From: a virus
Length of the DNA: 64,000 bases
Virus record (IMG/VR): IMGVR_UViG_3300048839_000424
Span: 1 to 64,000 of that record
Reading direction: 5' to 3' (one strand)
Position numbers and translations under genes: made by a program. Positions 10,301 to 20,121 of the stretch are shown piece by piece. The notes under the pieces were generated by a model, which saw only the letters and a program-made list of their open reading frames with translations, was not told the origin of the DNA and did no database searches. Each line of letters opens with the position of its first letter. Within the stretch, counting starts at the first letter, position 1.

Positions 10301-12790
10301 GCAGCGGAGATGGCCACCCTGCCCGAGAATGACCCTAACAATATCTGGTTTTTGACTCAAGAGTTTGGTCTGAAGGAAATCCTTCCCAACCCAGGAGACC
10401 CAAGGTTACTTCTGAAGGCGACAAGTTCGAACACTTCCATTGGAGCCGAAGGTCTGGACTTGACCATTGGGTATGCTCGGATTGAGCCTTTTTTGACGAG
10501 ACGCCTTGCGATTGACGTGGATAGCACATTCCAGGTAGACAGCGGTGTGCTCGGTGCTGGAGATGCCGAGATTCTGGTCCGGGATGGGACAAAACAAGTT
10601 CTCCTCGCCTCTCTTTTATACAGAGAGCTAACAAAACGCGAGCTACTTTATCTAACTAACATTAGCCTTGCTGGTCTTTATGTTCCTACTAACCAAGGTT
10701 GGACAAAGACTGGAGCTATTAGTCAAGAGTTTGTCGATGGTAAGCGCATCAAGTTTGGACAGGAGCTTGGAGAGACGGTTGAGTTCACCTTCGACATCTA
10801 TGACAAGTTCGGATTCGTGGTAGACCCAGGGCGTATTTTCGAGGCTCGTTTCACCGTAGATTCGGTGACAACGACTGACCCCTTGGGGGACACGGGTATT
10901 TTCTTCGCTTCGGATGTAGGCCCGGAAGCATCGTCTCGCGGAGTTGGTGTAGAGCTTCGCACCGGAGGGGAAGTTTTTCTTTTCTCTCTAGCAACCGGAA
11001 CGGAGGTCGCATCTTTCAGCTTCGACTGGGAAGACCAAAAAGAACATGTCTACCGCATCGTGGCGGATGCCAATGCCGACTTAGTGTCTTTGGTCATTGA
11101 CCATACGCTGATCGGCTCGGCTCCATTGAGTTCCTTCGATTTTAGCTCGACAGCGTTCACCGCAACATTTGGATTCTCAAACCCACTGACCGAGTGTTTT
11201 GTGGTGATGTCTGATTTGTCCGTATCTGTCATGCCACCCCCTGATGCCAAGAGAACCTTGGGTGTTTGGTTGGGAGGGGATAAGTCCAACATCAATAACT
11301 GGGAGATCCCGCGTACTGACTCTCTGTCCGTACCAAACTCCGATCTTTCGGCGATAGTCGAAGTTATGGATTGGAGATCTCCAACACAGATTCGTATTCA
11401 CCGGGATCCTGAGTGGGGTGTTACGATCTTGCGACCAGATTTGCCACCACCTCCGTTCTTCACGGGCGACTTGTTTGCGAGTCAGATTACGGAACCGAGC
11501 GCGGGTTGGATTAATGTCGAATATCGTCATCTACCTCCTGTTGAGGACAAGGACATGTTCGGATTTGTGTCTTTTGGTGCTTTGGAGGCGGCGTCGATTA
11601 CTCAGCAAAGGTGGGAGGATGTTCGATACCGTATTTACGAGTATGCTTCGGAGAACATCATTGCTCCGCACCACATGCTTTTCAATCAGTACAATGTGAT
11701 CACTTCAGGTGAGCTAAATAAGGACATCACGGTTGAGACAGCGGTTGTGCTTTCTCGGAATAGCTCGACGATTGTGCTTTCGGATTCTGCGATGTACGCA
11801 GACCAAGTGTTCAATATCTCCTATGTCAACAAAGCGGGGAACACGGTTTTTTACTACCCTCCAGCGATTGAGTTCGACAAAGAGACTCAGACCATCACTA
11901 TCGTAGCACAGAACAATTTGGCGTTCCAGCCAAGTCAGGACTTGAACGACGTGGAGGAAGAGGGTGTTATCAATCAATCGTTGAACGATGATAACTGGCC
12001 TTTCGACAACATTGGAGAGGTGTTCCAGCCTGATGATGACCTGGAGTACAGTACGAACCCAAACCCTCCTTTCCTACCGGACCCTGTTATAGTCCCTGTC
12101 ACCATCAACTTCGCCCCTGGGAAGCCGTTGACCTTGACGTATCTTTGCTCACAACCTTTGTTGGATGGAACGACCTTGTTGAATGAGGGGACTCCGATTT
12201 ACACCAAGAGCTTGATTGGTTCATTTGACCGAGACGTGGCCTTCGGTTCTCAGGTGAACGACCCCTATGATTTATTGAACACGGACCCGGATTTTATTCT
12301 CAACGATCCCTTCCGGTATGTGGAGTTCACCAAGGCCAAGCCTAGTGAATATGAGGATATTGAGTTCTGTGAGGTCTCCGAGGGAGACTCCTGTCTCCTG
12401 TCGATTTTCTGCGACAACAATGTTCCAGGGGCTTCTTCATCTCCAGCGAATGGTGGGGCTTCGCAGCCTGGAGACATTGGAAACGGCTTGATTGGCTTGG
12501 ATTTGTCCGGTTTGGCGTTCACGGAGATTGAGACCATCACATTCTCCGATGGACCCACGGGACCATTTAATGCCCCCCTATCTTCCGTGTTTCTGAAGAA
12601 CAGTGGTGGGGATGCGGATCCGGGTGGGTATCTTCAGGATGCGATTTTATTCACGGGAATCGGCTCGGGGACGCCTAATCCGATGGGGTCTGACGGTAAT
12701 GTAGGATGGTCAGTTTTTGGAGTGCTGTACGACACTACAACCAATACCTCCACGGTACTCTACTTCGGGACCGAAGCCCCTGCTCCGTAA
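7313..12790 (+). CDS. Giant virion protein with Gly/Tyr repeats and two lectin-like domains
   Basis: An 1825-aa protein, probably a tail or tail-fibre component. The first 75 residues hold three copies of a GYG-x-YG-x-YGS unit, each followed by a proline-rich TPP-type spacer (GFGPYGS, YGYGSYGS, PYGLSSYG). A segment encoded near 8190-8650 and another near 10800-11215 both look like concanavalin/LamG jelly-roll domains: each has a long run of beta strands with a 'YTVVVNGEPI' or 'VSLVIDHTLIG' strand that reads like the 'w..v.i..dg..i' core. No catalytic motif was recognised. The RBS is weak. Neighbours on both sides are virion genes. Attachment or decoration of the tail is a reasonable guess; nothing in the sequence fixes it. 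Confidence 0.55.
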   Translation: MSSGYGNDPFGFGPYGSVEGVIVTPPNPPGLGYGGAEYGYGSYGSIAFPMPTPPISGGYGGCPYGLSSYGCIGSSPPRIVNAISLNGFQIELFFSEEMLIDADLTNPGSYTLNSILGAAAATVLSVDLGVMGTFGPTSVILNHTGTTLGGVYEIVAVGPKAADGGGNVEWDAPFNRTTVLCKGEPPAFTVTPISGTELLYQFDQDMLPESGFSPGIEDLNAYVFESTYPIPIIPQAVTFPYNLNNTQVKLDVIGMTSATYNAIVGPAEAIIYDATYLPTQSTEFQVQEIGSGTVTVGSQGLLVSKNLGDTYALRFADLSGKILPNSSFRCDVSFDVSASGTISPALGDTQFLSILVSDGAIGATLTLLRIMGVDFIEISSGGYFVSTMANWSSGPTTVSLVRNQKADTYTVVVNGEPIVSALTGSYTGFPGIPSGVQVTFDPVGLYQLTGFPFQGIRFTSTQTVFSAAWNFLHQWGSSFVGSSALTKNFLLTQKGPLVKGWGDATPATKEDVSVKINGVEVEIDSVNPYYGKIFLTIPIPLMPPGFLPDIDVDYIWFYNPVFVMEGLNTLGLVFNKYNPLPLCPLENSTDAPPYVEGGFESTEFSRFPYGLALNSLPIRQPLLRSPRFVGFQKSYTAALNSPTTLLLNRNNVQVALPDQERSPEGETVFYDATEDPTLSTPAWIQVGGGVGLEDTIPEDSIFANETFLLAKDEAGSFGTGVPYFFYRDVDFSFPSSFVYVVRFQVTDDIVLQPHGVFTGVGFGVHTNNHLYLVGCLLVNGVQHVGILVDPAHPEELDSWKLAYGVGMTILSATDVLVKTSDLPVSLQQQTTDCDADTQFQITFGSQAGVFKVIGIRNFADGTTRLTLDPSTPFPGDFTVFGGNYITGYFETRWDGNGEDNNSTTYRLIVQNDIKLVPKGKAELFIGGSLSGKGLVLEGAPPFAIPPDGILQYPTGEEGEVFWGSLDRQATNASRWNFVRYALQTGQTTINFRGIVAAAEMATLPENDPNNIWFLTQEFGLKEILPNPGDPRLLLKATSSNTSIGAEGLDLTIGYARIEPFLTRRLAIDVDSTFQVDSGVLGAGDAEILVRDGTKQVLLASLLYRELTKRELLYLTNISLAGLYVPTNQGWTKTGAISQEFVDGKRIKFGQELGETVEFTFDIYDKFGFVVDPGRIFEARFTVDSVTTTDPLGDTGIFFASDVGPEASSRGVGVELRTGGEVFLFSLATGTEVASFSFDWEDQKEHVYRIVADANADLVSLVIDHTLIGSAPLSSFDFSSTAFTATFGFSNPLTECFVVMSDLSVSVMPPPDAKRTLGVWLGGDKSNINNWEIPRTDSLSVPNSDLSAIVEVMDWRSPTQIRIHRDPEWGVTILRPDLPPPPFFTGDLFASQITEPSAGWINVEYRHLPPVEDKDMFGFVSFGALEAASITQQRWEDVRYRIYEYASENIIAPHHMLFNQYNVITSGELNKDITVETAVVLSRNSSTIVLSDSAMYADQVFNISYVNKAGNTVFYYPPAIEFDKETQTITIVAQNNLAFQPSQDLNDVEEEGVINQSLNDDNWPFDNIGEVFQPDDDLEYSTNPNPPFLPDPVIVPVTINFAPGKPLTLTYLCSQPLLDGTTLLNEGTPIYTKSLIGSFDRDVAFGSQVNDPYDLLNTDPDFILNDPFRYVEFTKAKPSEYEDIEFCEVSEGDSCLLSIFCDNNVPGASSSPANGGASQPGDIGNGLIGLDLSGLAFTEIETITFSDGPTGPFNAPLSSVFLKNSGGDADPGGYLQDAILFTGIGSGTPNPMGSDGNVGWSVFGVLYDTTTNTSTVLYFGTEAPAP

Positions 12791-12836
12791 ATCGTTTATC
12801 CCTCTATCAGAAGGAATTTGAGAGAGATCTAGTTCT

Positions 12837-13490
12837 ATGGCTATCATCAGAGAATATGTGAATAAAATCCGCTCTGGATTTAAAATGGGGGTAGGTGCAA
12901 CATATGCGGAACCTCAAACTAACTATATTGTTCGTGGTGATGTTATTTTTGACATGCGTGATGCTCGAACGGGCGAACTTCAACTCTACAAAGAGAAAAA
13001 GAACGTCGTAGCATTAGACGCGGGACTACTGGTAGCTCGACTTCTTCGTAATCCATTGGAGCCAAAGAACGGCATCAACATGCTTGCGGTGGGCACTGGA
13101 GCATTGGGTCCGGTGTTAGCTCCAAACCCCCCAAGTCAGGAACAGAGACGCCTGAATGAAGAGATTTTTCGTAAGACGTTTGCGGACGTGCCTTTCCGCG
13201 ATGCCAACGGTGCGGCATCTGCGATCCCAACGAGAGTGTTAGACTTCACGACTGTTTTTGGAGAGAGTGAGGCGGTTGGTCCTCTCAATGAGATGGGGTT
13301 GGTATCCACGATCTCCAACAACAATGCGGTCAAAACCCTCAGCCCTAACTTTGCAGGCCAAGGTGGTCAACCTTATGACCCTACCATTGATGTTACCAAT
13401 TACGATACACTCGTGAACTATCTTACCTTTGGTGTGATCACCAAGCCTGCAACTTCCATTTTGACGATCACCTGGCGTTTGAGCTTCTGA
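12837..13490 (+). CDS. Small virion protein of a common tail-associated type
   Basis: A 217-aa protein. The centre has 'GINMLAVGTGA' followed by 'RRLNEEIFRKTFADVPF' and then 'FGESEAVGPLNEMGLV'. This order (GTG, then L..EI.RK, then a short strand, then E.....EMGL) is one I recognise from many phage tail-fibre or virion proteins, in which the last element reads '..ea.g..E.Glf'. Function in the particle is not known. A GAGAGA stretch at 12821-12827 could act as the RBS. The stop overlaps the next start as TGATG at 13488-13492. Confidence 0.5.
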   Translation: MAIIREYVNKIRSGFKMGVGATYAEPQTNYIVRGDVIFDMRDARTGELQLYKEKKNVVALDAGLLVARLLRNPLEPKNGINMLAVGTGALGPVLAPNPPSQEQRRLNEEIFRKTFADVPFRDANGAASAIPTRVLDFTTVFGESEAVGPLNEMGLVSTISNNNAVKTLSPNFAGQGGQPYDPTIDVTNYDTLVNYLTFGVITKPATSILTITWRLSF

Positions 13491-16400
13491 TGTCACGCAA
13501 CAAGTATTTCCCTGGGACTCTTGTCAGCCGGTACCTCAATCCCGATGGGACTGGGTACTCGAATGTTGTCTATCAAAAGGGCAAGCTGGTACTAGATTCC
13601 GAGCTACTGCTCAATCAGTCCCTTCAGGATTTACAGAGAGATCGTTTTCTTGCTCGTCAGATTCCTTCTGGATTCATCCGAGGTCAGGCTCGCGGGGACA
13701 GCTACAATGACTTCAGCTTTGATCAACCTTGGCTTCCCGGCCCGGTGTTGAACCCGAGCTTTACTCCCAACTCCTTCCACATGCGGAAGATTCAGGCCCT
13801 CGTAGCCGGACTTCTCGTGGACGTGGACTACACAAATACGAACACCCCTGGGGATAACCTCATCCTTCTCAATGCGCCTACGGTGTATGACGGAACCCCG
13901 TTGACGGCAAAAAGAACCGATTTCGTGTTCCTTGAAGTGTGGTTGTCCCTGATTTCCGCATCCCCTCGTTCCAAGGGGACATTTCTGGTCAAAGACCCGG
14001 TGACAGCAACCGCTGGCATCGTCATCAACGTCGATGGTGTCGCTTTGACGGGTGTTTTAATCCCACCCGGTCCTAACCAGTTCCAGATTTTCCCCGCAAG
14101 TGCTTCCAGTACGGCGAGTTCCTTGGCTACGGCTATCAACACGTTCGTTCCAACCGTGACGGCAAATCCCGTAGGGAACATCGTGCAAATGACGGCTGTG
14201 ACTCCCGGTGTCATCGGGAATACTATCCTGATCTCCTCGACGCAACCAGCGGCTATCGTCAGATCTAACGCCACCTTGTCGGGAGGATTGGACACACCGA
14301 ACAAACCAACCCAGGATTCCGTCTATCGCAACGGAAACGTGTTGAGTTCATCTTCGGTTGCGCTACCGGATGACATTGAAGACCCTGACGTTGGCGTAGA
14401 AACTACAAAGCGGATTCAAGTTCAGTATCGGATTCGTACTACGACTTCGATAACAAATCTGAACTTTAAGACAGAGGCGGACGGGTTTTCCAACATCAAC
14501 ATTCTTGCTCAAGGGCCGAACACAACTCCGATTGTGAACTACCCCTTTGTTCCAGCCGACCTTTCCAGTTTCCGCTTGAATTCAGACGCAAGGGAGAACA
14601 CAGGATATGGGCTACTCGACAACGGGCTTTATATTGCGGGTAATGGGAGTTCGACTTCAGCTAGCGATCTCAACACTCTGGACGGGTTTATTTACGCGAT
14701 TCCGATAGGGTTCGTGTTCCGTCGCAATGACGCTTATAATGGTGGCGCAGGAACCGGCTTTGACCCGGAGAACAACACCAATGGAGGACTGACCTACAAT
14801 CACGGTCCTTTTGCGAACCCTTACGTCTATGGTCTAGTCAACCCTGGGTTTTCAGACAGACCGGATGGAGCTTTTGCAGACGCCATCAATGAGAACGATA
14901 TTTTGGATCTTCGACGCACGGTGAAACCCAACGGGGTGGATCTAGCGGCGGAGCTTCAGTATCAGATTCAGGCCCTCCAGGACGGTAACTACCGAACATG
15001 GGCGATTGACACCGCTTCCAAGCAACAGTTGGGGAACGGCTCAGGAGATGTGTCTCCTCGAAACCTCGTGTGCAACGAAGTCGGACGCCTTGCAGCACAA
15101 GGAGGAAACCCACCACTTTCGGGAACTACAACCCGTGGTGGAACGGTTCGAAACTTCGACCACTTCGCGCGTCGCTTTGGAGATCAGCCGGTAGTTGAGC
15201 GAGTTGTTCTGGAGTTCCGACCAACGGATACTATTGGAGCCAACCCTGGCAAGTATGTCAGCCGCCCTCTCTATGCTCTGGGGTTCAACGGTTGGGCAGA
15301 GGGGGACACACTGACCCTGGATCTCTCAAATCTGAATGTGACCACCATTGGAGACTTCGATCCCGCTGGGGCTACGGTTCCAGTTGGATACTTCGACTTC
15401 TATGCTCCACCGGGAACAATCATTACGGATGTGTTGAGCGCCTACCACGATGACGGGAATTTCAATGCCGCCGTGGACCAGAAGGTACAAATCGCTACCG
15501 TAGTTGGTATTGGTACTACGGTCTTGCAGGTTGGTTTGGATGTCAATCCAAACCAGGTTACTGGTGGATTGCCTTTGCCAGCGCATGATATGGTAGGAAC
15601 GTCGGGTACGGGAGATGTTGGTTCTACACGTAGAATCTTCTTGGAGGTCGAGGTTACGTACCCACTTGGAGAGGGTTTGACGGATACTCCTGATTGGGAG
15701 ATCGAGCCCGATGCTGCACCCTATCCATATGGCCCTATGTTGGAGAATGACGTGCCTTTTGGTAGTTCCCAAAGACCTACGGACATGGAACGTCCTTTGG
15801 CTCCTTCCTTCCGACAGGGGTTCCGAGAGGTGATGACCGAGTATGTCGCCAACGACCCCACGGGCGGTGGAAACCCTGGAGTTCCGATTGGCACCTTGAC
15901 CCCAGAGACGGTGGTTTCGATTGACCCTTTGACGGTGAGAGCACCCCGTCGAGTTTACGGGGACATGTCTACTACGGTGGCGATCACGGACCTGAACGAT
16001 GCGTTGCCTCGTTCTACGGATGACCCTAATACGGACTACGGGGCTTCGACACGGATTGTTCGGTTGGAGAACACTGGTATTGCCCCAGCGGTTCCTCTTT
16101 CTGGAGCGGGACAGACCTTGGTGAATATCCAGTATTTCGCACAGGATGCGATTCCTAACTATGGAGCACCGGGTTTGGGGTATCAACAGTCGTTCTATTT
16201 CCGAACCAATGCACCGCAAACGGCGGGGGTTAAGGAGGGAACGATATCCGTGCCAGGAAACGCTGTGTTCCCATACACCGGGACGGACCCACTTCCAACA
16301 CCATTGTTGGTGGAGCCTTTGTACGTGAGTGAGCAAGTATGGACGGGTCAAGTTGGGATGGGCAGTGTTGAGCTTCCGTTCCCTTACTTCGCACCCCTAG

Positions 16401-16903
16401 ACCAGATTCCTGTCAATGACGGAAGAACGGAGATTCCTCCAGCGCCTACGACTTTCCCAGGGGAATGGTACTTTGCTGCAACAGCGAATGTGTCTATTGC
16501 GGACTTCGACGCACAGGTGGGCACCTTGGCGTTGCAACAGTTGGTACCAGCGGACGGCTCGACCCTTTGGAACATCGGAGGGGTGTTGACCACGGAGGTG
16601 CCTTTCAAAGATACGGAGTTCCGAGTTGTGTTCCCCTTCATCAACCGCGATGATGCTCGACCTACGGCGATGGCACAACCGATGTCGAACGTGATTCGTC
16701 ATAAGGTTTTTGTACCTTGCCTTGTTCGAGCTTTGCAGGACTCGGCTTTGTTCCGAAAGGATGAGGTCTTGCTGGTTGTTCTGACTCGATGGGGTGAGTT
16801 GGATGATGAGAATGTCATCAAATTCACAGACTCGGGCAATCACTCAGGAGCAGCGGTGTTCCGAACCAAGAATCTACTACTAATCGCAGGAAACCGGGAG
16901 TAA
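13490..16903 (+). CDS. Large virion protein, paralog A (QKGK-LDSE family)
   Basis: A 1137-aa structural protein. Residues 24-40 contain VVYQKGKLVLDSELLLNQ, which resembles the 'QxG+..LD.E.N' start of proteins found at the tails of phages and phage-derived injection systems. Its N-terminal 500 residues share ordered blocks with the gene at 24299: TDFVFLEVWLSLISASP, RIQVQYRIR, DGFIYAIPIGFVFRRN and ILDLRR, so the two are paralogs. After residue 500 they diverge. It starts within the TGATG stop of the preceding gene. The role is likely tail or baseplate decoration or assembly, inferred from context only. Confidence 0.55.
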   Translation: MSRNKYFPGTLVSRYLNPDGTGYSNVVYQKGKLVLDSELLLNQSLQDLQRDRFLARQIPSGFIRGQARGDSYNDFSFDQPWLPGPVLNPSFTPNSFHMRKIQALVAGLLVDVDYTNTNTPGDNLILLNAPTVYDGTPLTAKRTDFVFLEVWLSLISASPRSKGTFLVKDPVTATAGIVINVDGVALTGVLIPPGPNQFQIFPASASSTASSLATAINTFVPTVTANPVGNIVQMTAVTPGVIGNTILISSTQPAAIVRSNATLSGGLDTPNKPTQDSVYRNGNVLSSSSVALPDDIEDPDVGVETTKRIQVQYRIRTTTSITNLNFKTEADGFSNINILAQGPNTTPIVNYPFVPADLSSFRLNSDARENTGYGLLDNGLYIAGNGSSTSASDLNTLDGFIYAIPIGFVFRRNDAYNGGAGTGFDPENNTNGGLTYNHGPFANPYVYGLVNPGFSDRPDGAFADAINENDILDLRRTVKPNGVDLAAELQYQIQALQDGNYRTWAIDTASKQQLGNGSGDVSPRNLVCNEVGRLAAQGGNPPLSGTTTRGGTVRNFDHFARRFGDQPVVERVVLEFRPTDTIGANPGKYVSRPLYALGFNGWAEGDTLTLDLSNLNVTTIGDFDPAGATVPVGYFDFYAPPGTIITDVLSAYHDDGNFNAAVDQKVQIATVVGIGTTVLQVGLDVNPNQVTGGLPLPAHDMVGTSGTGDVGSTRRIFLEVEVTYPLGEGLTDTPDWEIEPDAAPYPYGPMLENDVPFGSSQRPTDMERPLAPSFRQGFREVMTEYVANDPTGGGNPGVPIGTLTPETVVSIDPLTVRAPRRVYGDMSTTVAITDLNDALPRSTDDPNTDYGASTRIVRLENTGIAPAVPLSGAGQTLVNIQYFAQDAIPNYGAPGLGYQQSFYFRTNAPQTAGVKEGTISVPGNAVFPYTGTDPLPTPLLVEPLYVSEQVWTGQVGMGSVELPFPYFAPLDQIPVNDGRTEIPPAPTTFPGEWYFAATANVSIADFDAQVGTLALQQLVPADGSTLWNIGGVLTTEVPFKDTEFRVVFPFINRDDARPTAMAQPMSNVIRHKVFVPCLVRALQDSALFRKDEVLLVVLTRWGELDDENVIKFTDSGNHSGAAVFRTKNLLLIAGNRE

Positions 16904-16907
16904 ACGT

Positions 16908-19900
16908 ATGCCAAGAAAAATCAACCCCGGCATCATCAAGAACGGGTCAGGACTTGCAAATGTGGATAGCGTAGACGCCAGTGCGTTTACGGATTCCCTT
17001 GTATTGGGCCAACAAAGCGTCACCAAGGCGATTGCAGAGGGCGACCAAAAACTCGGGAATGCCTACCAGATTACGACGACGGGTACGTTCGGTCAGTACT
17101 TCACCCAGACCGTTCAAGGGAATCTTGACGAAATTGCCGCCCTCATCCCTCAAAAACCTCCCGCATTGGGGGAGTATTCCAACATCTTGAATTTCTCGGG
17201 TATTCCTGATTGGGGGTATCTGAAACTCAACGACGCAGGGTTGATTGCTCGGGGGTTGGTAATTCCTCCCGATGTAACGAACCCGAACTCGGATCGTGAT
17301 ATCTATCCGTACTACTGGGTTCCCCCAGAGGTTGCGGATGACGACAACGGGACAAATCCGCTGCCATTCGTCCCCCAAGGAAATGATCCAGCAACGGACC
17401 CAGTGTTCAATGTCGCAGACGTATTTTACAGCGGAGGTGGGCCTGGGATTGCTCATGCTGGTGGATTCACTCGCTTTGGAGCGGTGATCGAGACGGCTCG
17501 TGTTATCCCTCCAACTTCGTTCCCCAATGTTGTCATTTCAGGGGCTCTGTTCCCAGCGGATAGAGGTGTATTAGCTTTGATTCACTGGCCACCCGGAGCG
17601 GATAGGGCAGGCTTCCTCCTTCAAGCCATCGATCAACGATGCCCCGCAGCGATCTTGCTCGGACAGGGCATCAATGGTGCATCCCCTGATTCTTGTGGTG
17701 GAGGTGCTGGGGGTATTTTCTCCGAGGGGGATATATATGAGTTCCCAGGGCGTGCGACCGGGCAGTTGGATTTGGTAGAAATTCACTCGGGATTTAACTT
17801 CCAGACGGGATCTCCGTTACCAGCCGGACCATTACCAGCAGCAGGTAAGGTGAGACTCGGTACAGATCCAAGTGCTGGTCCTGTGGTTCCAGGAGGTATT
17901 CCTATCTTGGGTGGTACGTCGATTGCGGATGGTGGTGGAGATGACAATAACTTCTTCAGGTACCGACTTCCTTACTTAGAGGACTACTCAACCACAACAG
18001 GAATTAAGTACACCCCAACGGTGGAAAAACCTCGTTATTTCACGAAGCCTGTCATTTCATTGGACCCCCTTGTAGATCTGACACAGGCAGGTAACTACGA
18101 CAACTTCGGGACGGACTATTGGACCTACCAAGTCGCTCGATACCGTCATCGCTTTGAGTTCATCACCGCATGTGGATGTCCACCGGGCGTTCTTGTGGAT
18201 GACGGAACGTACATTTTACTGCATTTCAAGTCCGAGAGAAACTTCGAGGCTTTCGTCCGAGACGGTATCTTCCCTGATGACCCTACAGACGGGTATGAGC
18301 TTTGGGGAGCCGGGTTGGTGGACTATGCAAACCCAGAGAGCCCTGACAATTTGACCCAGGGCGGTCTCCCAGCGGATTTAGACATCCCCGCTTCTACAGC
18401 GTACCACACGATTCGAAGCGCAGTCGCACAGGACTTGGACATCGTAGACCTGAGCGCGGTCGATGCTACTTACAACTTCACAAACACTGTAGACAGCGTA
18501 ATGTCCGTATCCGGTGTCCAATACTTCGTCAGCAACAATACGGCTCCAGGAGATGGATTCCAGATCAATGATGTGAACCTATTGGTAGATCGAATCTATC
18601 GAAACAGCTATCTATTGGGTCAGTCCTCGGTAGCCTCGGATATCACCCCCGGTCTTCGACATCGCCAACCGTTGTTCATGTACGTCGGTGGGTTCACCTC
18701 GACGAATCTCATGAATCTTCCAGGGATCCCAACCTTTGCTGGTGTTCCTTTGCCACAGAGAATTGAGTTCAACTATGTGGAGATCGGAAACCCAAGCGGA
18801 CCTTACAGCTTGGTTGCAGGTCCAGCCGTGGGCGACCAGGCTTCGCTAGTTCTGACCCCTGTAGATCCACCTCTGTTCTTCTTCGGTGATGATATCACTT
18901 GTCACTTCTGGAAAGATGCTCGGGTACGAGCTTTCGGACGACGACCCAAGGACCATGAGACGATCGCTGGTTCCGCCATCGAAATGCTGTTTGACCGACC
19001 CGGTGGAGACCGATTACTCTTTCACACGACCTCACAAGGACCGAACTATGTGAGCTTGGGTGAATATGGGAACTTCACCGTAGCCCCTAACAACTTCCCG
19101 CGTGCTGGGTTGGAAACGGCTCGGAAAGACACGGAGGAGCTTTTCCTCGATGAAGTTTACCGATGGTTCATTGAAGGCATCCCTCTTGCCGAAGGCCCAT
19201 TCGACGGAATACGAGGTAATATCACCGGACCCGGCTTGCCTTTCGTGACCGGGAAGATCGAAGTCCCTGTTCGAGTGGGATCGAGTAACCCCGTGACCTT
19301 TGGTCAAGCGAGCTTCTTGCAACAAAACAAGCATTTAGTGGATCTTGCCACCGATTTAACCGTGAACCGTGAACTTCAAGTAGGGGGTTTCCCCGACAAG
19401 AACCCACCCTTGTCAGAGGGCGTGACCGGACCTGTTCCACAGACGGGTCTCCTGCAATATCCTAAGCTGAATTTTACGACCGGATACCGTCCAAGTTTCC
19501 TTGCGGGAGATATTACGAATCCTCAGTTTGATTACACGACAGCAACGGGTGACAGGAGCTACGTTCGAGTTTTTGACGTAGGCTTCAAGAATGCGGCACC
19601 TGAAGATCAAACCCCTGAAGCTGAAGGACAACCCTTCACCAAGCTGTTTATTCGAGGGTTGACGCTTGGGGACATCGTGTACTTCCCCGGTCTTGGACCT
19701 GGAAATGCGGCTATCTCGATTGAGGTAAAAGTCCCAGGGTTGACTTCGTGGATGGACATAGGTCGTCGAGATGGAGACGGTCCAAGCAAGCAAGATCCTT
19801 GGATGGATGGCGCGGGTTGTCAGGTTGTCGGAGCGGAAACTTTCGATGCAGTCAATCCGACTACTGGGGAACTCGGTTGCCAAGTGAAAATCAATGTTGG

Positions 19901-20117
19901 CCCCGTGGCGACGTTCTTCAAGAACCTAGACCCTTCGATTGAGCAAGACATCATTCCTTTGATGGTCAAGGTGACTATTAAAGACACCCCTGAAGGTCGA
20001 GCTTTGGATTGGACACAGGGGACTGTGAACACTCAAACCTCTGGATGCCGAGGGCTCGTTGCTATCGGTATTGTTCCCAAGAACGGGTCAGTTCTAAACC
20101 CAATTCCTATCGCGTGA
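16908..20117 (+). CDS. Large virion protein of unknown family
   Basis: A 1069-aa protein in the middle of the virion gene run, with no signal peptide and no family I can name. It is rich in Gly, Pro, Asp and Thr, with many beta-type segments, as in tail or fibre proteins. The first 80 residues are helical and include an alternating Ala/Ser/Gln stretch that could trimerise. Six cysteines are scattered (for instance ACGCPPG near residue 425, and SGCRG close to the C-terminus). GGGAG at 16896-16900 is 7 bases from the ATG, a good RBS that overlaps the previous stop region. Structural role is inferred from position and composition. Confidence 0.5.
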   Translation: MPRKINPGIIKNGSGLANVDSVDASAFTDSLVLGQQSVTKAIAEGDQKLGNAYQITTTGTFGQYFTQTVQGNLDEIAALIPQKPPALGEYSNILNFSGIPDWGYLKLNDAGLIARGLVIPPDVTNPNSDRDIYPYYWVPPEVADDDNGTNPLPFVPQGNDPATDPVFNVADVFYSGGGPGIAHAGGFTRFGAVIETARVIPPTSFPNVVISGALFPADRGVLALIHWPPGADRAGFLLQAIDQRCPAAILLGQGINGASPDSCGGGAGGIFSEGDIYEFPGRATGQLDLVEIHSGFNFQTGSPLPAGPLPAAGKVRLGTDPSAGPVVPGGIPILGGTSIADGGGDDNNFFRYRLPYLEDYSTTTGIKYTPTVEKPRYFTKPVISLDPLVDLTQAGNYDNFGTDYWTYQVARYRHRFEFITACGCPPGVLVDDGTYILLHFKSERNFEAFVRDGIFPDDPTDGYELWGAGLVDYANPESPDNLTQGGLPADLDIPASTAYHTIRSAVAQDLDIVDLSAVDATYNFTNTVDSVMSVSGVQYFVSNNTAPGDGFQINDVNLLVDRIYRNSYLLGQSSVASDITPGLRHRQPLFMYVGGFTSTNLMNLPGIPTFAGVPLPQRIEFNYVEIGNPSGPYSLVAGPAVGDQASLVLTPVDPPLFFFGDDITCHFWKDARVRAFGRRPKDHETIAGSAIEMLFDRPGGDRLLFHTTSQGPNYVSLGEYGNFTVAPNNFPRAGLETARKDTEELFLDEVYRWFIEGIPLAEGPFDGIRGNITGPGLPFVTGKIEVPVRVGSSNPVTFGQASFLQQNKHLVDLATDLTVNRELQVGGFPDKNPPLSEGVTGPVPQTGLLQYPKLNFTTGYRPSFLAGDITNPQFDYTTATGDRSYVRVFDVGFKNAAPEDQTPEAEGQPFTKLFIRGLTLGDIVYFPGLGPGNAAISIEVKVPGLTSWMDIGRRDGDGPSKQDPWMDGAGCQVVGAETFDAVNPTTGELGCQVKINVGPVATFFKNLDPSIEQDIIPLMVKVTIKDTPEGRALDWTQGTVNTQTSGCRGLVAIGIVPKNGSVLNPIPIA

Positions 20118-20121
20118 TATC

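Noticed and set aside
15326-16351. 341-aa reverse-strand open frame
   Set aside because: It is an out-of-frame shadow of the virion gene at 13490-16903; Arg/Ser-rich sequence with no domain, and no gene in the window is on the reverse strand.
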